From NCBI GenBank assembly GCA_017390225.1, contig JAFPCL010000181.1, positions 1-9,559 on the forward strand: a DNA stretch of 9,559 bases, read 5' to 3'. Positions 1 through 6,328 of this stretch are shown here, in pieces. The DNA comes from Clostridia bacterium (lineage in GTDB: Bacteria > Bacillota > Clostridia > CAKSNL01 > HGM11501). Each line of letters starts with the position of its first letter. The stretch's first letter is position 1. The notes beneath the pieces are model-generated. The model made no database searches and was not told the origin of the DNA. It saw nothing but the letters and a program-made list of their open reading frames with translations. The position numbers and the translations under genes are program-made.

Positions 1-2
1 AA

Positions 3-737
3 GCACACGGTAACTACATTATCGGTTATCCCGAAGGCGACGTTCGTCCGGATATCAACATCACCAGAGAAGAAGTTTCCGTTATCTTCTATCGTCTGCT
101 TCGTGATGATCTGAAGGTACAGTATACCACCGACGATGTATCCATGTTCACCGATATGGAAAAGGATCGCTGGTCTGTATATCAGGTTGGCACCATGGCG
201 GCACTGGGTATCGTTCAGGGTTATCCGGATGGTTCCTTCGGTCCTTCCAATCCCATCACCAGAGCAGAATTTGCAACGATTGTTTCTCGCTTTGAAATGT
301 TCGCCGGCACTTCCGAAGATATGTTCGGTGACGACAACGGTCACTGGGCAGAGCGCTATATCAACTCTACCGCACAGAATGGCTGGGTACAGGGCTATGA
401 AGACGGTTCGTTCCGTCCCGACACCAATATCCGCCGCTGTGAAGCCGTTGCTATCGTCAACCGTGCTTTGAAGCGCAATGTGGACGCAGAAGGCATCAAG
501 GCTGTCGGCAAGCTGAATATCTGGTGGGATTTGTCTGAGGCACACTGGGCATACTACGAATTCATCGAAGCATGCTTCTCTCATGAATACAACAGAAGAG
601 ATGGAAATGCAGTGGTCGAAGATTGGACAATTCTTAATCCGGCACTGGATCGTCTGGAATACAATATCTACGAAATCATGCAACAGCGTGGTGTAGATAC
701 CGGTATTTCCCAGGATGACCTGTATAACCAAAACTAA
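3..737 (+). CDS. SLH-domain surface protein, 3' part only
   Basis: The reading frame is open from the first bases of the window, so the gene starts upstream; 244 C-terminal residues are visible. They hold S-layer-homology repeats, which in Bacillota bind cell-wall polysaccharide and anchor exported proteins. The tail of one repeat comes first (GYPEGDVRPDINITREE). A complete repeat follows (FTDMEKDRW ... GYPDGSFGPSNPITRAE), then another (MFGDDNGHWAE ... GYEDGSFRPDTNIRRCE). The binding motif ITRAE is intact in the second repeat and altered to ITREE and IRRCE in the others. A later stretch (WWDLSEAHWAYYEFIEA) resembles the first half of a fourth repeat. The C-terminal position of the SLH block means the unseen N-terminal part probably carries the signal peptide and effector or structural region. 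Codon use (many ATC, TTC, TAC, GGT, CGT) differs from the downstream genes and suggests high expression. The role of the full protein (S-layer, adhesin, enzyme) cannot be told. Confidence 0.93.
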   Translation, partial: AHGNYIIGYPEGDVRPDINITREEVSVIFYRLLRDDLKVQYTTDDVSMFTDMEKDRWSVYQVGTMAALGIVQGYPDGSFGPSNPITRAEFATIVSRFEMFAGTSEDMFGDDNGHWAERYINSTAQNGWVQGYEDGSFRPDTNIRRCEAVAIVNRALKRNVDAEGIKAVGKLNIWWDLSEAHWAYYEFIEACFSHEYNRRDGNAVVEDWTILNPALDRLEYNIYEIMQQRGVDTGISQDDLYNQN

Positions 738-750
738 AACGAAATGAAAG

Positions 751-821
751 ACGGAGCTGTGATGGTCGGTTTTAAGCCGAGCTGTTACAGCTCTGTTTAT
801 CTGTTTTTAGATAAACTTTTT
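751..821 (+). terminator. Overlapping terminator hairpins after SLH gene
   Basis: Several hairpins follow the stop codon. ACGGAGCTGT (751-760) can pair with ACAGCTCTGT (787-796) through one G-T wobble, enclosing a small stem TCGGTT/AAGCCGA. Alternatively GAGCTGT/ACAGCTC (779-793) folds on itself. Next, TTTATCT (796-802) pairs with AGATAAA (809-815) and is followed by CTTTTTA. The T-rich stretches at 803-808 and 817-821 fit intrinsic termination of the SLH transcript. Which fold forms is not known. Confidence 0.6.
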
Positions 822-990
822 ATCGGTGACATATGTTGCAGATAAAAATAAATTTACTTGTTGTGGCGTATATACGCAGATTGTGCTTACAGAATATTTA
901 CTCGCTGAGATTATTTTTTATGAAAGATTGCAATGTGCAAAGAAAAAAGGCATGTGATATGTGTTGTGAAGCATTAAATAAGGAGAATTC
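822..990 (+). other. Leader region of the metallopeptidase-cca-truA operon
   Basis: This AT-rich gap must contain the promoter of the downstream operon if the terminator before it works, but I could not pick a convincing -35/-10 pair. It holds two short palindromes: a perfect 12-base GCGTATATACGC (866-877) and TTGCA-ATG-TGCAA (928-940). Either could be a protein-binding site. A clear ribosome binding site AGGAG lies at 981-985. Confidence 0.4.
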
Positions 991-1659
991 ATGGAATACA
1001 AAAAAATAGAATCGAGAAGAAAAACCGTATCAATCCATGTGACAGTCGATGGTGCGTTGGTTGTGCGTTGTCCCATCGGATTTTCGGATAATCGGATTAA
1101 AGACCTGATTGAAAAAAACAGGGGGAAAATTGAGGATGCAATAAAAAAAGCACAAAGTGTAGATAAGCCGGAAGTCATGAAGGGAAAGCCGCCGGAGGTG
1201 CTTTATTTTCTCGGGGAAAGCTACACAATCATGCCAATGCCGGGACGACGTGTGGCAATGCAAGATCATGCGTTTATTGTGCCGCAGGGGGCGGAAAATC
1301 ATTTTATTGAGATATTTTTAAAAGAAGAAGCCAAGCGGTATCTGACGGAAAAAACAAAAGAATGGGCACAGCGTGTCGGAAAATCGCCGACCAACATTAA
1401 AATTACTTCTGCCGCAAGACGGTGGGGCTCGGCAAGTACAAAAAATCACATTTGCTATCCTTGGCGCTTGATGCTGTTGCCGCCACACCTGATAGACTAT
1501 GTGGTGGTGCATGAGCTCTCTCACTTATGGGAGCACAATCATTCGGCGGCATTTTATCAGCGGCTGGAAAGTATTTTGCCGGACTATAAAGAACGGGAAA
1601 AAGAAATTCGTGACTGGGAGCAGAAGCTCCAAAGGGAGGGCTGGTATCATGCCTTTTAA
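991..1659 (+). CDS. YgjP-like zinc metallopeptidase (DUF45 family)
   Basis: A 222-residue predicted soluble protein of the YgjP/DUF45 family (WLM/SprT-like metallopeptidase fold). The zinc site is plain: HELSH at residues 174-178, with a third probable ligand in NHS (His184), giving the HExxHx5H spacing typical of the family. Upstream lies RRWGSAS, matching the conserved RWGSCSS segment with alanine in place of cysteine. The N-terminal half is a strand-rich region plus a charged helix (about 40-60), as usual for the family. No signal peptide or membrane segment is seen, so it should act in the cytoplasm. Physiological substrates of the family are poorly known. The ATG is supported by AGGAG five bases upstream. 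The gene overlaps the next one by 11 bases, suggesting coupled translation with cca. Family assignment is secure; function is not. Confidence 0.9.
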   Translation: MEYKKIESRRKTVSIHVTVDGALVVRCPIGFSDNRIKDLIEKNRGKIEDAIKKAQSVDKPEVMKGKPPEVLYFLGESYTIMPMPGRRVAMQDHAFIVPQGAENHFIEIFLKEEAKRYLTEKTKEWAQRVGKSPTNIKITSAARRWGSASTKNHICYPWRLMLLPPHLIDYVVVHELSHLWEHNHSAAFYQRLESILPDYKEREKEIRDWEQKLQREGWYHAF

Positions 1660-3001
1660 AATGCAAATCGCACCGGAAGCTCAAATTGTGATTGACGCAT
1701 TGGAGCAAGTCGGATTTGAAGCCTATCTTGTCGGTGGTGCTGTTCGTGATGCCATTTACGGAAAGTCAAGCGACGATTCAGACGTATGCACCAATGCATT
1801 TCCCGAGGAGATGCAAAAGGTTTTTGAAGGCTTTCGCTGTATACCGACGGGGCTAAAGCATGGGACGCTAACGGTCTTAACAGAATACGGCGCTGTTGAA
1901 GTCACAACTTATCGTGTGGACGGCACATATACCGATCACAGAAGGCCGGACAGTGTGTTCTTCACACGGTCTTTAGAGGAAGACTTAGCACGACGGGATT
2001 TAACCATCAATGCCATGGCATACAGCCCGAAAACAGGGCTTTTTGATCCCTTCGGAGGACAAACAGATCTTGAAAATAAAATCATCCGTGCCGTAGGTGA
2101 TCCCATGCGCCGATTTACGGAAGATGCGCTTCGTATTCTCAGAGCACTGCGCTTTGCGGCACGGCTGGGAGGAACCATCGAGGAAGAAACGAAAAAAGCT
2201 ATTTTTTCTTTAAAAAAGGATTTGTCTTTTGTTGCCAAAGAGCGGATTCGGGAAGAACTATTGAAGCTGTTGGTAACGGATGGGGCAGTGGATATCCTGT
2301 TGTCTTTCGCCGAAGTGTTCTGCCGGATTATTCCGGAGCTTTCGGACTGTGTGGATTGCACACAGAATAATCCGCATCATCAGTACAGTGTATACGAGCA
2401 TATGGTGCACTCTGTCGGCTATGCCCCGAAAGTAGCGGATGTTCGCATGGCTATGCTTCTTCATGATATTGCAAAGCCGAAAGTGAAAAGAACAGACGAA
2501 AAAGGCATCGACCATTTTTACGGACACGACAGAAAAAGCGCACAAATGGCAGAGGAAATCTTAAAAGAGCTTCGTTTTGACCACCACACGAAAAACCGCA
2601 TTGTCACATGGATTTTATACCATGATATTTTCAGAGAATATTCCATGTCTGTTTTGCGCCGCCGTGCCGGAAAAATCGGGGCGGAAAATATGGAAGGTAT
2701 GTTTCAGGTTTGCCGTGCGGATATCATGGCGCAAAGTGCATATAAGAGAGAAGAAAAGCTTCGGACTGTAGATGCATTTGAAGCCGGATGGGAAAAGGCA
2801 AAGAGCGCCCAATTAGCCTATCGCGTTTCAGATCTTAACATCGGAGGTAGGCAGTTGATGGCAATGGGACTTTCGGGTCCTTCGGTCGGCGCGCTTCTTG
2901 AAAAGCTTTTAAATGAAGTCATCGATGAAAAGGTTGCCAATGAAAAAGAAGCTTTGGAAAAACGAGCCATGCAAATCATAGAGAAAAAAGGACAAGCATA
3001 A
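1649..3001 (+). CDS. cca: CCA-adding enzyme (tRNA nucleotidyltransferase)
   Basis: Adds or repairs the 3'-terminal CCA of tRNAs. The 450-residue protein is a class II nucleotidyltransferase. LVGGAVRDAIYG (27-38) is the nucleotide-binding start, followed by the metal-binding pair Asp43/Asp45 (DSD). The flexible loop with RVDGTYTDHRRPDSV (89-103) precedes EDLARRDLTINAMA (111-124). The EDALR motif (158-162) is the base-template helix. The loop is absent from CC-only enzymes, so a full CCA activity is likely. A C-terminal HD domain (LLHDIAKP, His272-Asp273) suggests added phosphohydrolase capacity, as known for many bacterial CCA enzymes. The frame is open back to 1499, but the ATG at 1649 is preferred: AGGGAGGG lies 8 bases before it and homology begins there. 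It overlaps the metallopeptidase gene by 11 bases and ends 2 bases before truA. Confidence 0.95.
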   Translation: MPFKMQIAPEAQIVIDALEQVGFEAYLVGGAVRDAIYGKSSDDSDVCTNAFPEEMQKVFEGFRCIPTGLKHGTLTVLTEYGAVEVTTYRVDGTYTDHRRPDSVFFTRSLEEDLARRDLTINAMAYSPKTGLFDPFGGQTDLENKIIRAVGDPMRRFTEDALRILRALRFAARLGGTIEEETKKAIFSLKKDLSFVAKERIREELLKLLVTDGAVDILLSFAEVFCRIIPELSDCVDCTQNNPHHQYSVYEHMVHSVGYAPKVADVRMAMLLHDIAKPKVKRTDEKGIDHFYGHDRKSAQMAEEILKELRFDHHTKNRIVTWILYHDIFREYSMSVLRRRAGKIGAENMEGMFQVCRADIMAQSAYKREEKLRTVDAFEAGWEKAKSAQLAYRVSDLNIGGRQLMAMGLSGPSVGALLEKLLNEVIDEKVANEKEALEKRAMQIIEKKGQA

Positions 3002-3003
3002 AA

Positions 3004-3741
3004 ATGAAAAACTATAAAATCACCATCAGCTACGACGGAACAAAATACAACGGCTGGCAGCGGCAGGGGAACACGAAAAACACGCTACAGGAAAAATTCG
3101 AAAATGTTCTTTCGAAAATGTGTGGTAAACAAATTGAAATTTTCGCATCCGGCAGAACCGATGCCGGCGTGCATGCACTGGGGCAAGTGGCGAACTTTAA
3201 ATGCGAAACGGATAAGAATCCGGATGAAATCATGGTGTATTTAAATGCTTATTTGCCCGAGGACGTGGCGGTCTTGGACATCGAAGAAGTGCAGGATATG
3301 TTTCACAGCCGTCTATGCGCCAAAAGAAAAACATATCGCTACACGATTGCTTGCACAAAAAAACACGTGTTTGCCAGAAAATTTGTGTATCGCACGGATG
3401 AAGTTTTGTCGGTGGATGCCATGCGGCAAGCGGCGAATAAACTGCGCGGCACACATGATTTCATAGGATTCAGTGCAGTGAAAAAAATAAAAAAATCAAC
3501 AGTCAGAACCATTTACGACATCGATATCAGACAGAACGACGGTTTGATAGAAATTGATATTATAGGCAGTGGTTTTTTGCATCATATGGTGCGCATTATA
3601 GCAGGAACACTATTCGATATCGGGTGCGGCCGCATGACGGCATCCGTGATTGACGAAGTGCTCGAAAACGGTGTGCGTTCCGAAGCAGGGACAATGCTTC
3701 CCGCGTGCGGTTTAATGCTTCTGGAAGTTGAATATAAGTAA
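3004..3741 (+). CDS. truA: tRNA pseudouridine synthase A (TruA)
   Basis: Converts uridines 38-40 of the tRNA anticodon arm to pseudouridine. The 245-residue length is normal for the family. The N-terminus reads ITISYDGTKYNGWQRQ (6-21), the classic TruA opening. The catalytic motif ASGRTDAGVHA follows, with the nucleophile Asp53. Later come FHSRLCAKRKTYRY and the GSGFLHHMVRIIAGTL segment of the C-terminal half, so the protein looks complete. It starts two bases after the cca stop, with AAAAGGA about 11 bases upstream, so it is the last gene of the operon and is probably translated by coupling. Downstream lies an insertion-sequence remnant rather than an immediate terminator; the next strong terminator is at 4299-4343. 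Confidence 0.96.
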   Translation: MKNYKITISYDGTKYNGWQRQGNTKNTLQEKFENVLSKMCGKQIEIFASGRTDAGVHALGQVANFKCETDKNPDEIMVYLNAYLPEDVAVLDIEEVQDMFHSRLCAKRKTYRYTIACTKKHVFARKFVYRTDEVLSVDAMRQAANKLRGTHDFIGFSAVKKIKKSTVRTIYDIDIRQNDGLIEIDIIGSGFLHHMVRIIAGTLFDIGCGRMTASVIDEVLENGVRSEAGTMLPACGLMLLEVEYK

Positions 3742-3759
3742 ATACTTTACCATAAAATT

Positions 3760-3798
3760 CATATTGTTTTTATGAAAGCTTTGAATGAAAACAATATG
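3760..3798. repeat. Inverted repeat at left edge of IS remnant
   Basis: CATATTGTTTT (3760-3770) is the exact reverse complement of AAAACAATATG (3788-3798). The stem extends inward by TAT/ATG (one T-G wobble), giving about 14 pairs around an 11-base loop GAAAGCTTTGA. The right arm overlaps the first codons of the transposase fragment. No T-tract follows, so it is not an obvious terminator. It may mark the break point of the element. Confidence 0.6.
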
Positions 3799-4244
3799 GA
3801 TTTTTTGCGGCTAAAAGATATGCAGACGAACTTCTCAAAGAAATCAATAAAGACAGAGAAGAACACGGAAAAAAACCTTTTGATGATGACACACCCAAAT
3901 CAGACGGAGCAAAAAAAGACAACACATCATCAAAAAACTCAAAGAAGGAAGAAAAAACAAAGAAAATTACACAAAGCACAACTGACCCTGAAAGCGGTCT
4001 GTTCGTAAAAGGAGAACATCGAAGACAGTTCGCTTATGAAGCTCATACTGCTTGTGATAAAAATGGTTTTATTCTTGAAGCAGTAGTAACACCCGGTAAT
4101 GTTCATGATAGCGTAGCCTTTGATGATGTATATGATAAAATTGTAGAAAACTTCCCCGAAATAGAAACAATAGCAGCAGATTCCAAATTGCTTGTTTTTA
4201 TCATAGATTTAGAAAAAATGAAGAAGAACCCGATTTTTGCTTGA
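3789..4244 (+). pseudogene. IS1182-family transposase fragment
   Basis: The frame is open from 3789 to a TGA at 4242-4244, directly after an in-frame TGA at 3786, with no usable start codon or ribosome binding site. It reads KQYGFFAAKRYADELLKE, then a long lysine-rich linker, then TDPESGLFVKGEHRRQFAYE, AHTACDKNGFILEAVVTPGN and IETIAADS. I recognise these as the middle of an IS1182-type DDE transposase (usually about 450-550 residues). From memory of the family, roughly the first 150 residues with the first catalytic Asp are gone. After IAADS (the second Asp, 4179-4181), where family members continue with a YKTP-like segment, the sequence jumps to KLLVFIIDLEKMKKNPIFA, which looks like the extreme C-terminus. 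A large internal deletion that kept the frame explains this. The catalytic Glu is missing, so no activity is expected. Confidence 0.82.
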
Positions 4245-4261
4245 TGCAAAACGGGTTCTTC
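4223..4261 (+). terminator. Hairpin at 3' end of transposase fragment
   Basis: GAAGAACCCG (4223-4232) pairs perfectly with CGGGTTCTTC (4252-4261). After a two-base bulge, TTTTGC (4235-4240) pairs with GCAAAA (4246-4251) around a TTGAT loop that includes two bases of the transposase stop codon. A T-run (4271-4276) begins nine bases later. It could end transcription of the element or shield it from outside transcription. Confidence 0.55.
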
Positions 4262-4298
4262 GACAGTCTGTTTTTTGATAGAAAGTTAAAAGAGTCGT

Positions 4299-4343
4299 AA
4301 AAAATTGAACAGAGCCATAAAAAACGGATCTGTTCAATTTTTT
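4299..4343. terminator. Bidirectional intrinsic terminator
   Basis: AAAAAATTGAACAGA (4299-4313) and TCTGTTCAATTTTTT (4329-4343) form a perfect 15-pair stem around a 15-base loop. The A-run on one side and T-run on the other provide a U-tract in both directions. It lies between the rightward truA operon with IS remnant and the leftward acetyltransferase gene, whose stop is at 4356-4358, and so serves both. Confidence 0.88.
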
Positions 4344-4355
4344 CATTCCTCTATG

Positions 4356-4892
4356 TTAGATATTATTTGGAAGTTGTCGGTTCGTCCACTCGTCTTTGGA
4401 AATTGCAAATACTTTTGTTATTTCGTTTGTCTCATCTGTAAACGTATCCACTTGTATGCAACCATAAGAAATCGCAGTTTTCGCCGAAGCCTCATTTGTA
4501 TATTTCATATAGGAGTAAATCATGCGAAAGGGTGTGTTGATAAATGTCCAATCTCTGACGGCAATGGCTGCCTCTTTGGCATAGCCTTTTCTTTGCATAT
4601 CGGTTCTTGTATGGTATCCGATTTCAGGTTTGATTTGACCGCCTATCCGCTGCATAGTTAATCCGCAATCACCGATTAACTCGCCTGTTTCTTTCAAACA
4701 GACAGCCCACAAACCAAACCCAAATGTTTTATATCGATCTATGTTCTGCGCAATCCAGCGCCGAACGCGTTCTTCATCAAATACATACGGATAGTGCTGC
4801 ATAATATTTGAATCCGCCAATATTTTATATAGAGAAGGGAAATCATCTTCTGTCATTTCCCTTAAACATAAACGTTCTGTTTCTAAAATCAT
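4356..4892 (-). CDS. GNAT acetyltransferase, RimJ/RimL type
   Basis: A 178-residue GNAT-fold N-acetyltransferase, which would transfer acetyl from acetyl-CoA to an amine. The opening LETERLCLREMTEDD (3-17) is typical of the RimJ/RimL-like subgroup. Motif A with the acetyl-CoA pyrophosphate loop is seen as QRKGYAKEAA (100-109), matching Q/RxxGxG/A with alanine last. NEASAKTAISYG is the family's usual motif B stretch. The frame continues upstream to 4985, but the ATG at 4892 is chosen because GAGGA lies 8 bases before it and homology starts there. It follows the XRE regulator gene by 59 bases on the same strand, so the two probably form an operon. The substrate (ribosomal protein, antibiotic or small amine) cannot be told from sequence. 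Confidence 0.88.
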   Translation of the reverse strand: MILETERLCLREMTEDDFPSLYKILADSNIMQHYPYVFDEERVRRWIAQNIDRYKTFGFGLWAVCLKETGELIGDCGLTMQRIGGQIKPEIGYHTRTDMQRKGYAKEAAIAVRDWTFINTPFRMIYSYMKYTNEASAKTAISYGCIQVDTFTDETNEITKVFAISKDEWTNRQLPNNI

Positions 4893-4951
4893 TGTTTTTT
4901 TCCTCAAATACTTATATTTTGAACCGTTTGCCATATGGCAGCTGTCCGTTT

Positions 4952-5488
4952 TTATTTGTCGTCTATTTTTATGCCAAACAACCATTTTTTTGTTCGTACA
5001 CTGTACTTCAAAGTATATGTCGCAATTCCCTGAACAATGGCATCGTGGATTTCCATGATTTCTTTTGCAATATCAGTTTCATTGGCATACCACCCTAAAA
5101 AAGTGTTTGGCTCACTACCAAAGAAGCCTTTTCCTTCGCTTGTGCCGAACAGTGCATACTGTGGTGATGTTTTTTTGCCGGACATTTTTGCGGAAGCGAC
5201 AACTTTGTGACATGTTACAATGACATGCTCGAATGGTGATGTTATCGTGATTGTTCCTGTTCCAACCTGTTTTTCAGGATTCGGCTCTTTTGTATTCTCT
5301 GCCATTAAACTATCCAGAGAAACATGCAGTTTGCTTGAAAGTAACAGCAACTTTTCCACTTCCGGGTACCCGATGCCTTGTTCCCATTTGGAGATTGCCT
5401 GACGGCTTACATCAAGAATTTCTGCCAATTCCTCTTGTGATAATTGTCTTTCTTTTCGTAGCTGCTTCAAATTTTCCGCAAAACCCAT
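4952..5488 (-). CDS. XRE-family regulator with C-terminal ligand-like domain
   Basis: A 178-residue DNA-binding protein. The N-terminal 60 residues are an XRE/Cro-CI helix-turn-helix, with LSQEELAEILDVSRQAISKW (16-35) covering the two recognition helices. After a linker (about 65-75) comes a roughly 100-residue beta-rich domain (TITITSPFEHVIVTCHKVVA ... PQYALFGTSEG ... TFLGWYANETDIAKEI). I recognise it as recurrent behind XRE domains in Clostridia and Bacilli, without a firm function. No membrane segment. The start at 5488 is fixed by AAAGGAGGT 8 bases upstream; the longer frame to 5590 has no comparable site. A palindrome and a TATAAT box lie upstream, fitting autoregulation. It precedes the GNAT acetyltransferase and may control it. 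Confidence 0.87.
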   Translation of the reverse strand: MGFAENLKQLRKERQLSQEELAEILDVSRQAISKWEQGIGYPEVEKLLLLSSKLHVSLDSLMAENTKEPNPEKQVGTGTITITSPFEHVIVTCHKVVASAKMSGKKTSPQYALFGTSEGKGFFGSEPNTFLGWYANETDIAKEIMEIHDAIVQGIATYTLKYSVRTKKWLFGIKIDDK

Positions 5489-5513
5489 ATGGTCTACCTC
5501 CTTTACACAACGC

Positions 5514-5519
5514 ATTATA
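5514..5519 (-). promoter_or_regulatory. Probable -10 box of the XRE-acetyltransferase operon
   Basis: Read leftward, a perfect TATAAT lies about 26 bases before the XRE start codon and just ahead of its AAAGGAGGT. No good -35 hexamer is seen at 16-18 bases, so the promoter may be weak or activator-dependent. Confidence 0.5.
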
Positions 5520-5563
5520 ATAACCTGTGCAGAAAAAATCCACCAACCTGTATTTGCATTTGA

Positions 5564-5578
5564 GCAACTTAAAGTTGC
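5564..5578. promoter_or_regulatory. Palindromic operator candidate upstream of XRE gene
   Basis: GCAACTT-A-AAGTTGC is a perfect 7+1+7 inverted repeat, about 45 bases upstream of the -10 box of the XRE gene and 37 bases past the stop of the response-regulator gene. It could be an operator for the XRE protein. It could also fold as a short hairpin at the end of the two-component transcript, but no T-tract follows on that strand. Confidence 0.45.
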
Positions 5579-5614
5579 AAGTAAATACAATCATGGAATT
5601 TTTGTAATAGAGCT

Positions 5615-6328
5615 TTAATTTTTTTGGTCGATGTTCAGGCGATAACCGACACCCAGCTCATTGATAATATAGTTTTCTTCGCCGGGCTTAGCACCGAATT
5701 TCTTTCGGATGTTTGCCATATTGACTTGCAGTTTTTTGATACTGCCTTCATCGGATTGTCCCCAAATGGCTTTAATGATGGCAGAATAGGTCATCATTTT
5801 GCCGGCATGCATGGAAAGATAGGCTAAAATATTATATTCTGTCTGGGTCAGATGAATTTCCGTATCGCCAATGAAAACGCGGCGAGCATCATAGTGAATC
5901 ACAAGCTCTCGAAGAATGAATTTGCCATCGTGGGAAGGCAGAGTGTCCGAATTCATACGGCTGTTTCGAAGGGCGGTTCGCACACGTGCTAAAAGCTCCT
6001 CGGAACCGAAAGGCTTGGTAACATAGTCATTGGCACCGGCATCTAAGGCATCGACTTTGTCCTTTTCGTGAGAGCGTGCCGAAAGAACAATGATGGGTGT
6101 GTTGTGCTCCTTGCGGACAGCTTGAAGAAAATACATACCATCTCTGTCGGGTAGCCCTAAATCCAAAATCACAAGATCGGGAACATGAGAAGCAAAAAGG
6201 GACAGGGCAAGACTGCATGTGCCGACGGCAATGGTATGATAGCCTGCCGCTTCTAAAATAGTGCTGATGAGATTGCGGATATTGCTTTCATCCTCAACGA
6301 GAAGAATTTTATATTTATTATTGCTCAT
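5615..6328 (-). CDS. KdpE-like OmpR-family response regulator
   Basis: A 237-residue two-component regulator. The receiver domain has the acidic pair Glu12/Asp13, the phosphoacceptor Asp56 in LVILDLGLPDRDG, Ser83 in IIVLSAR and Lys105 in DYVTKPF. The run of residues around these (LDLGLPDRDG, SARSHEKDKVDALDAGANDY) is that of the KdpE group. The C-terminal half (about 140-237) is an OmpR/PhoB winged helix, with LTQTEYNILAYLSMHAGKMM, IKKLQVNMANIRKKF and the terminal GVGYRL. The frame is open to 6484, but the ATG at 6328 is set by GGAGGA 8 bases upstream and by homology. It overlaps the kinase gene by 11 bases, so the pair should be co-translated. Without kdpFABC nearby I leave the symbol blank; the target may be the divergent permease gene. 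Confidence 0.92.
   Translation of the reverse strand: MSNNKYKILLVEDESNIRNLISTILEAAGYHTIAVGTCSLALSLFASHVPDLVILDLGLPDRDGMYFLQAVRKEHNTPIIVLSARSHEKDKVDALDAGANDYVTKPFGSEELLARVRTALRNSRMNSDTLPSHDGKFILRELVIHYDARRVFIGDTEIHLTQTEYNILAYLSMHAGKMMTYSAIIKAIWGQSDEGSIKKLQVNMANIRKKFGAKPGEENYIINELGVGYRLNIDQKN

Larger units (their letters stand above)
3789..4270 (+). mobile_element. IS1182-family insertion sequence, decayed remnant
   Basis: This segment between truA and the bidirectional terminator holds a fragment of an IS1182-type transposase and a strong hairpin like those at the 3' ends of such elements. Both ends are approximate: I could not recognise terminal inverted repeats or a target-site duplication. 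The transposase lacks its beginning and most of its second half, so the element cannot move by itself. Its position just behind truA suggests insertion between that operon and its original terminator at 4299-4343 (inference). Confidence 0.75.

Noticed and set aside
1499..1648. N-terminal extension of the CCA enzyme
   Set aside because: The extension overlaps the metallopeptidase gene including its zinc motif, is not family-like, and the ATG at 1649 has an excellent ribosome binding site.
1936..2361. A 141-codon minus-strand frame opposite cca
   Set aside because: It is antisense to conserved catalytic motifs of the CCA enzyme, with no homology or start signal.
3772..4008. A 78-codon lysine-rich frame after truA
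   Set aside because: It runs through the IS remnant in the wrong frame; the frame with transposase homology is the other one, and no ribosome binding site precedes it.
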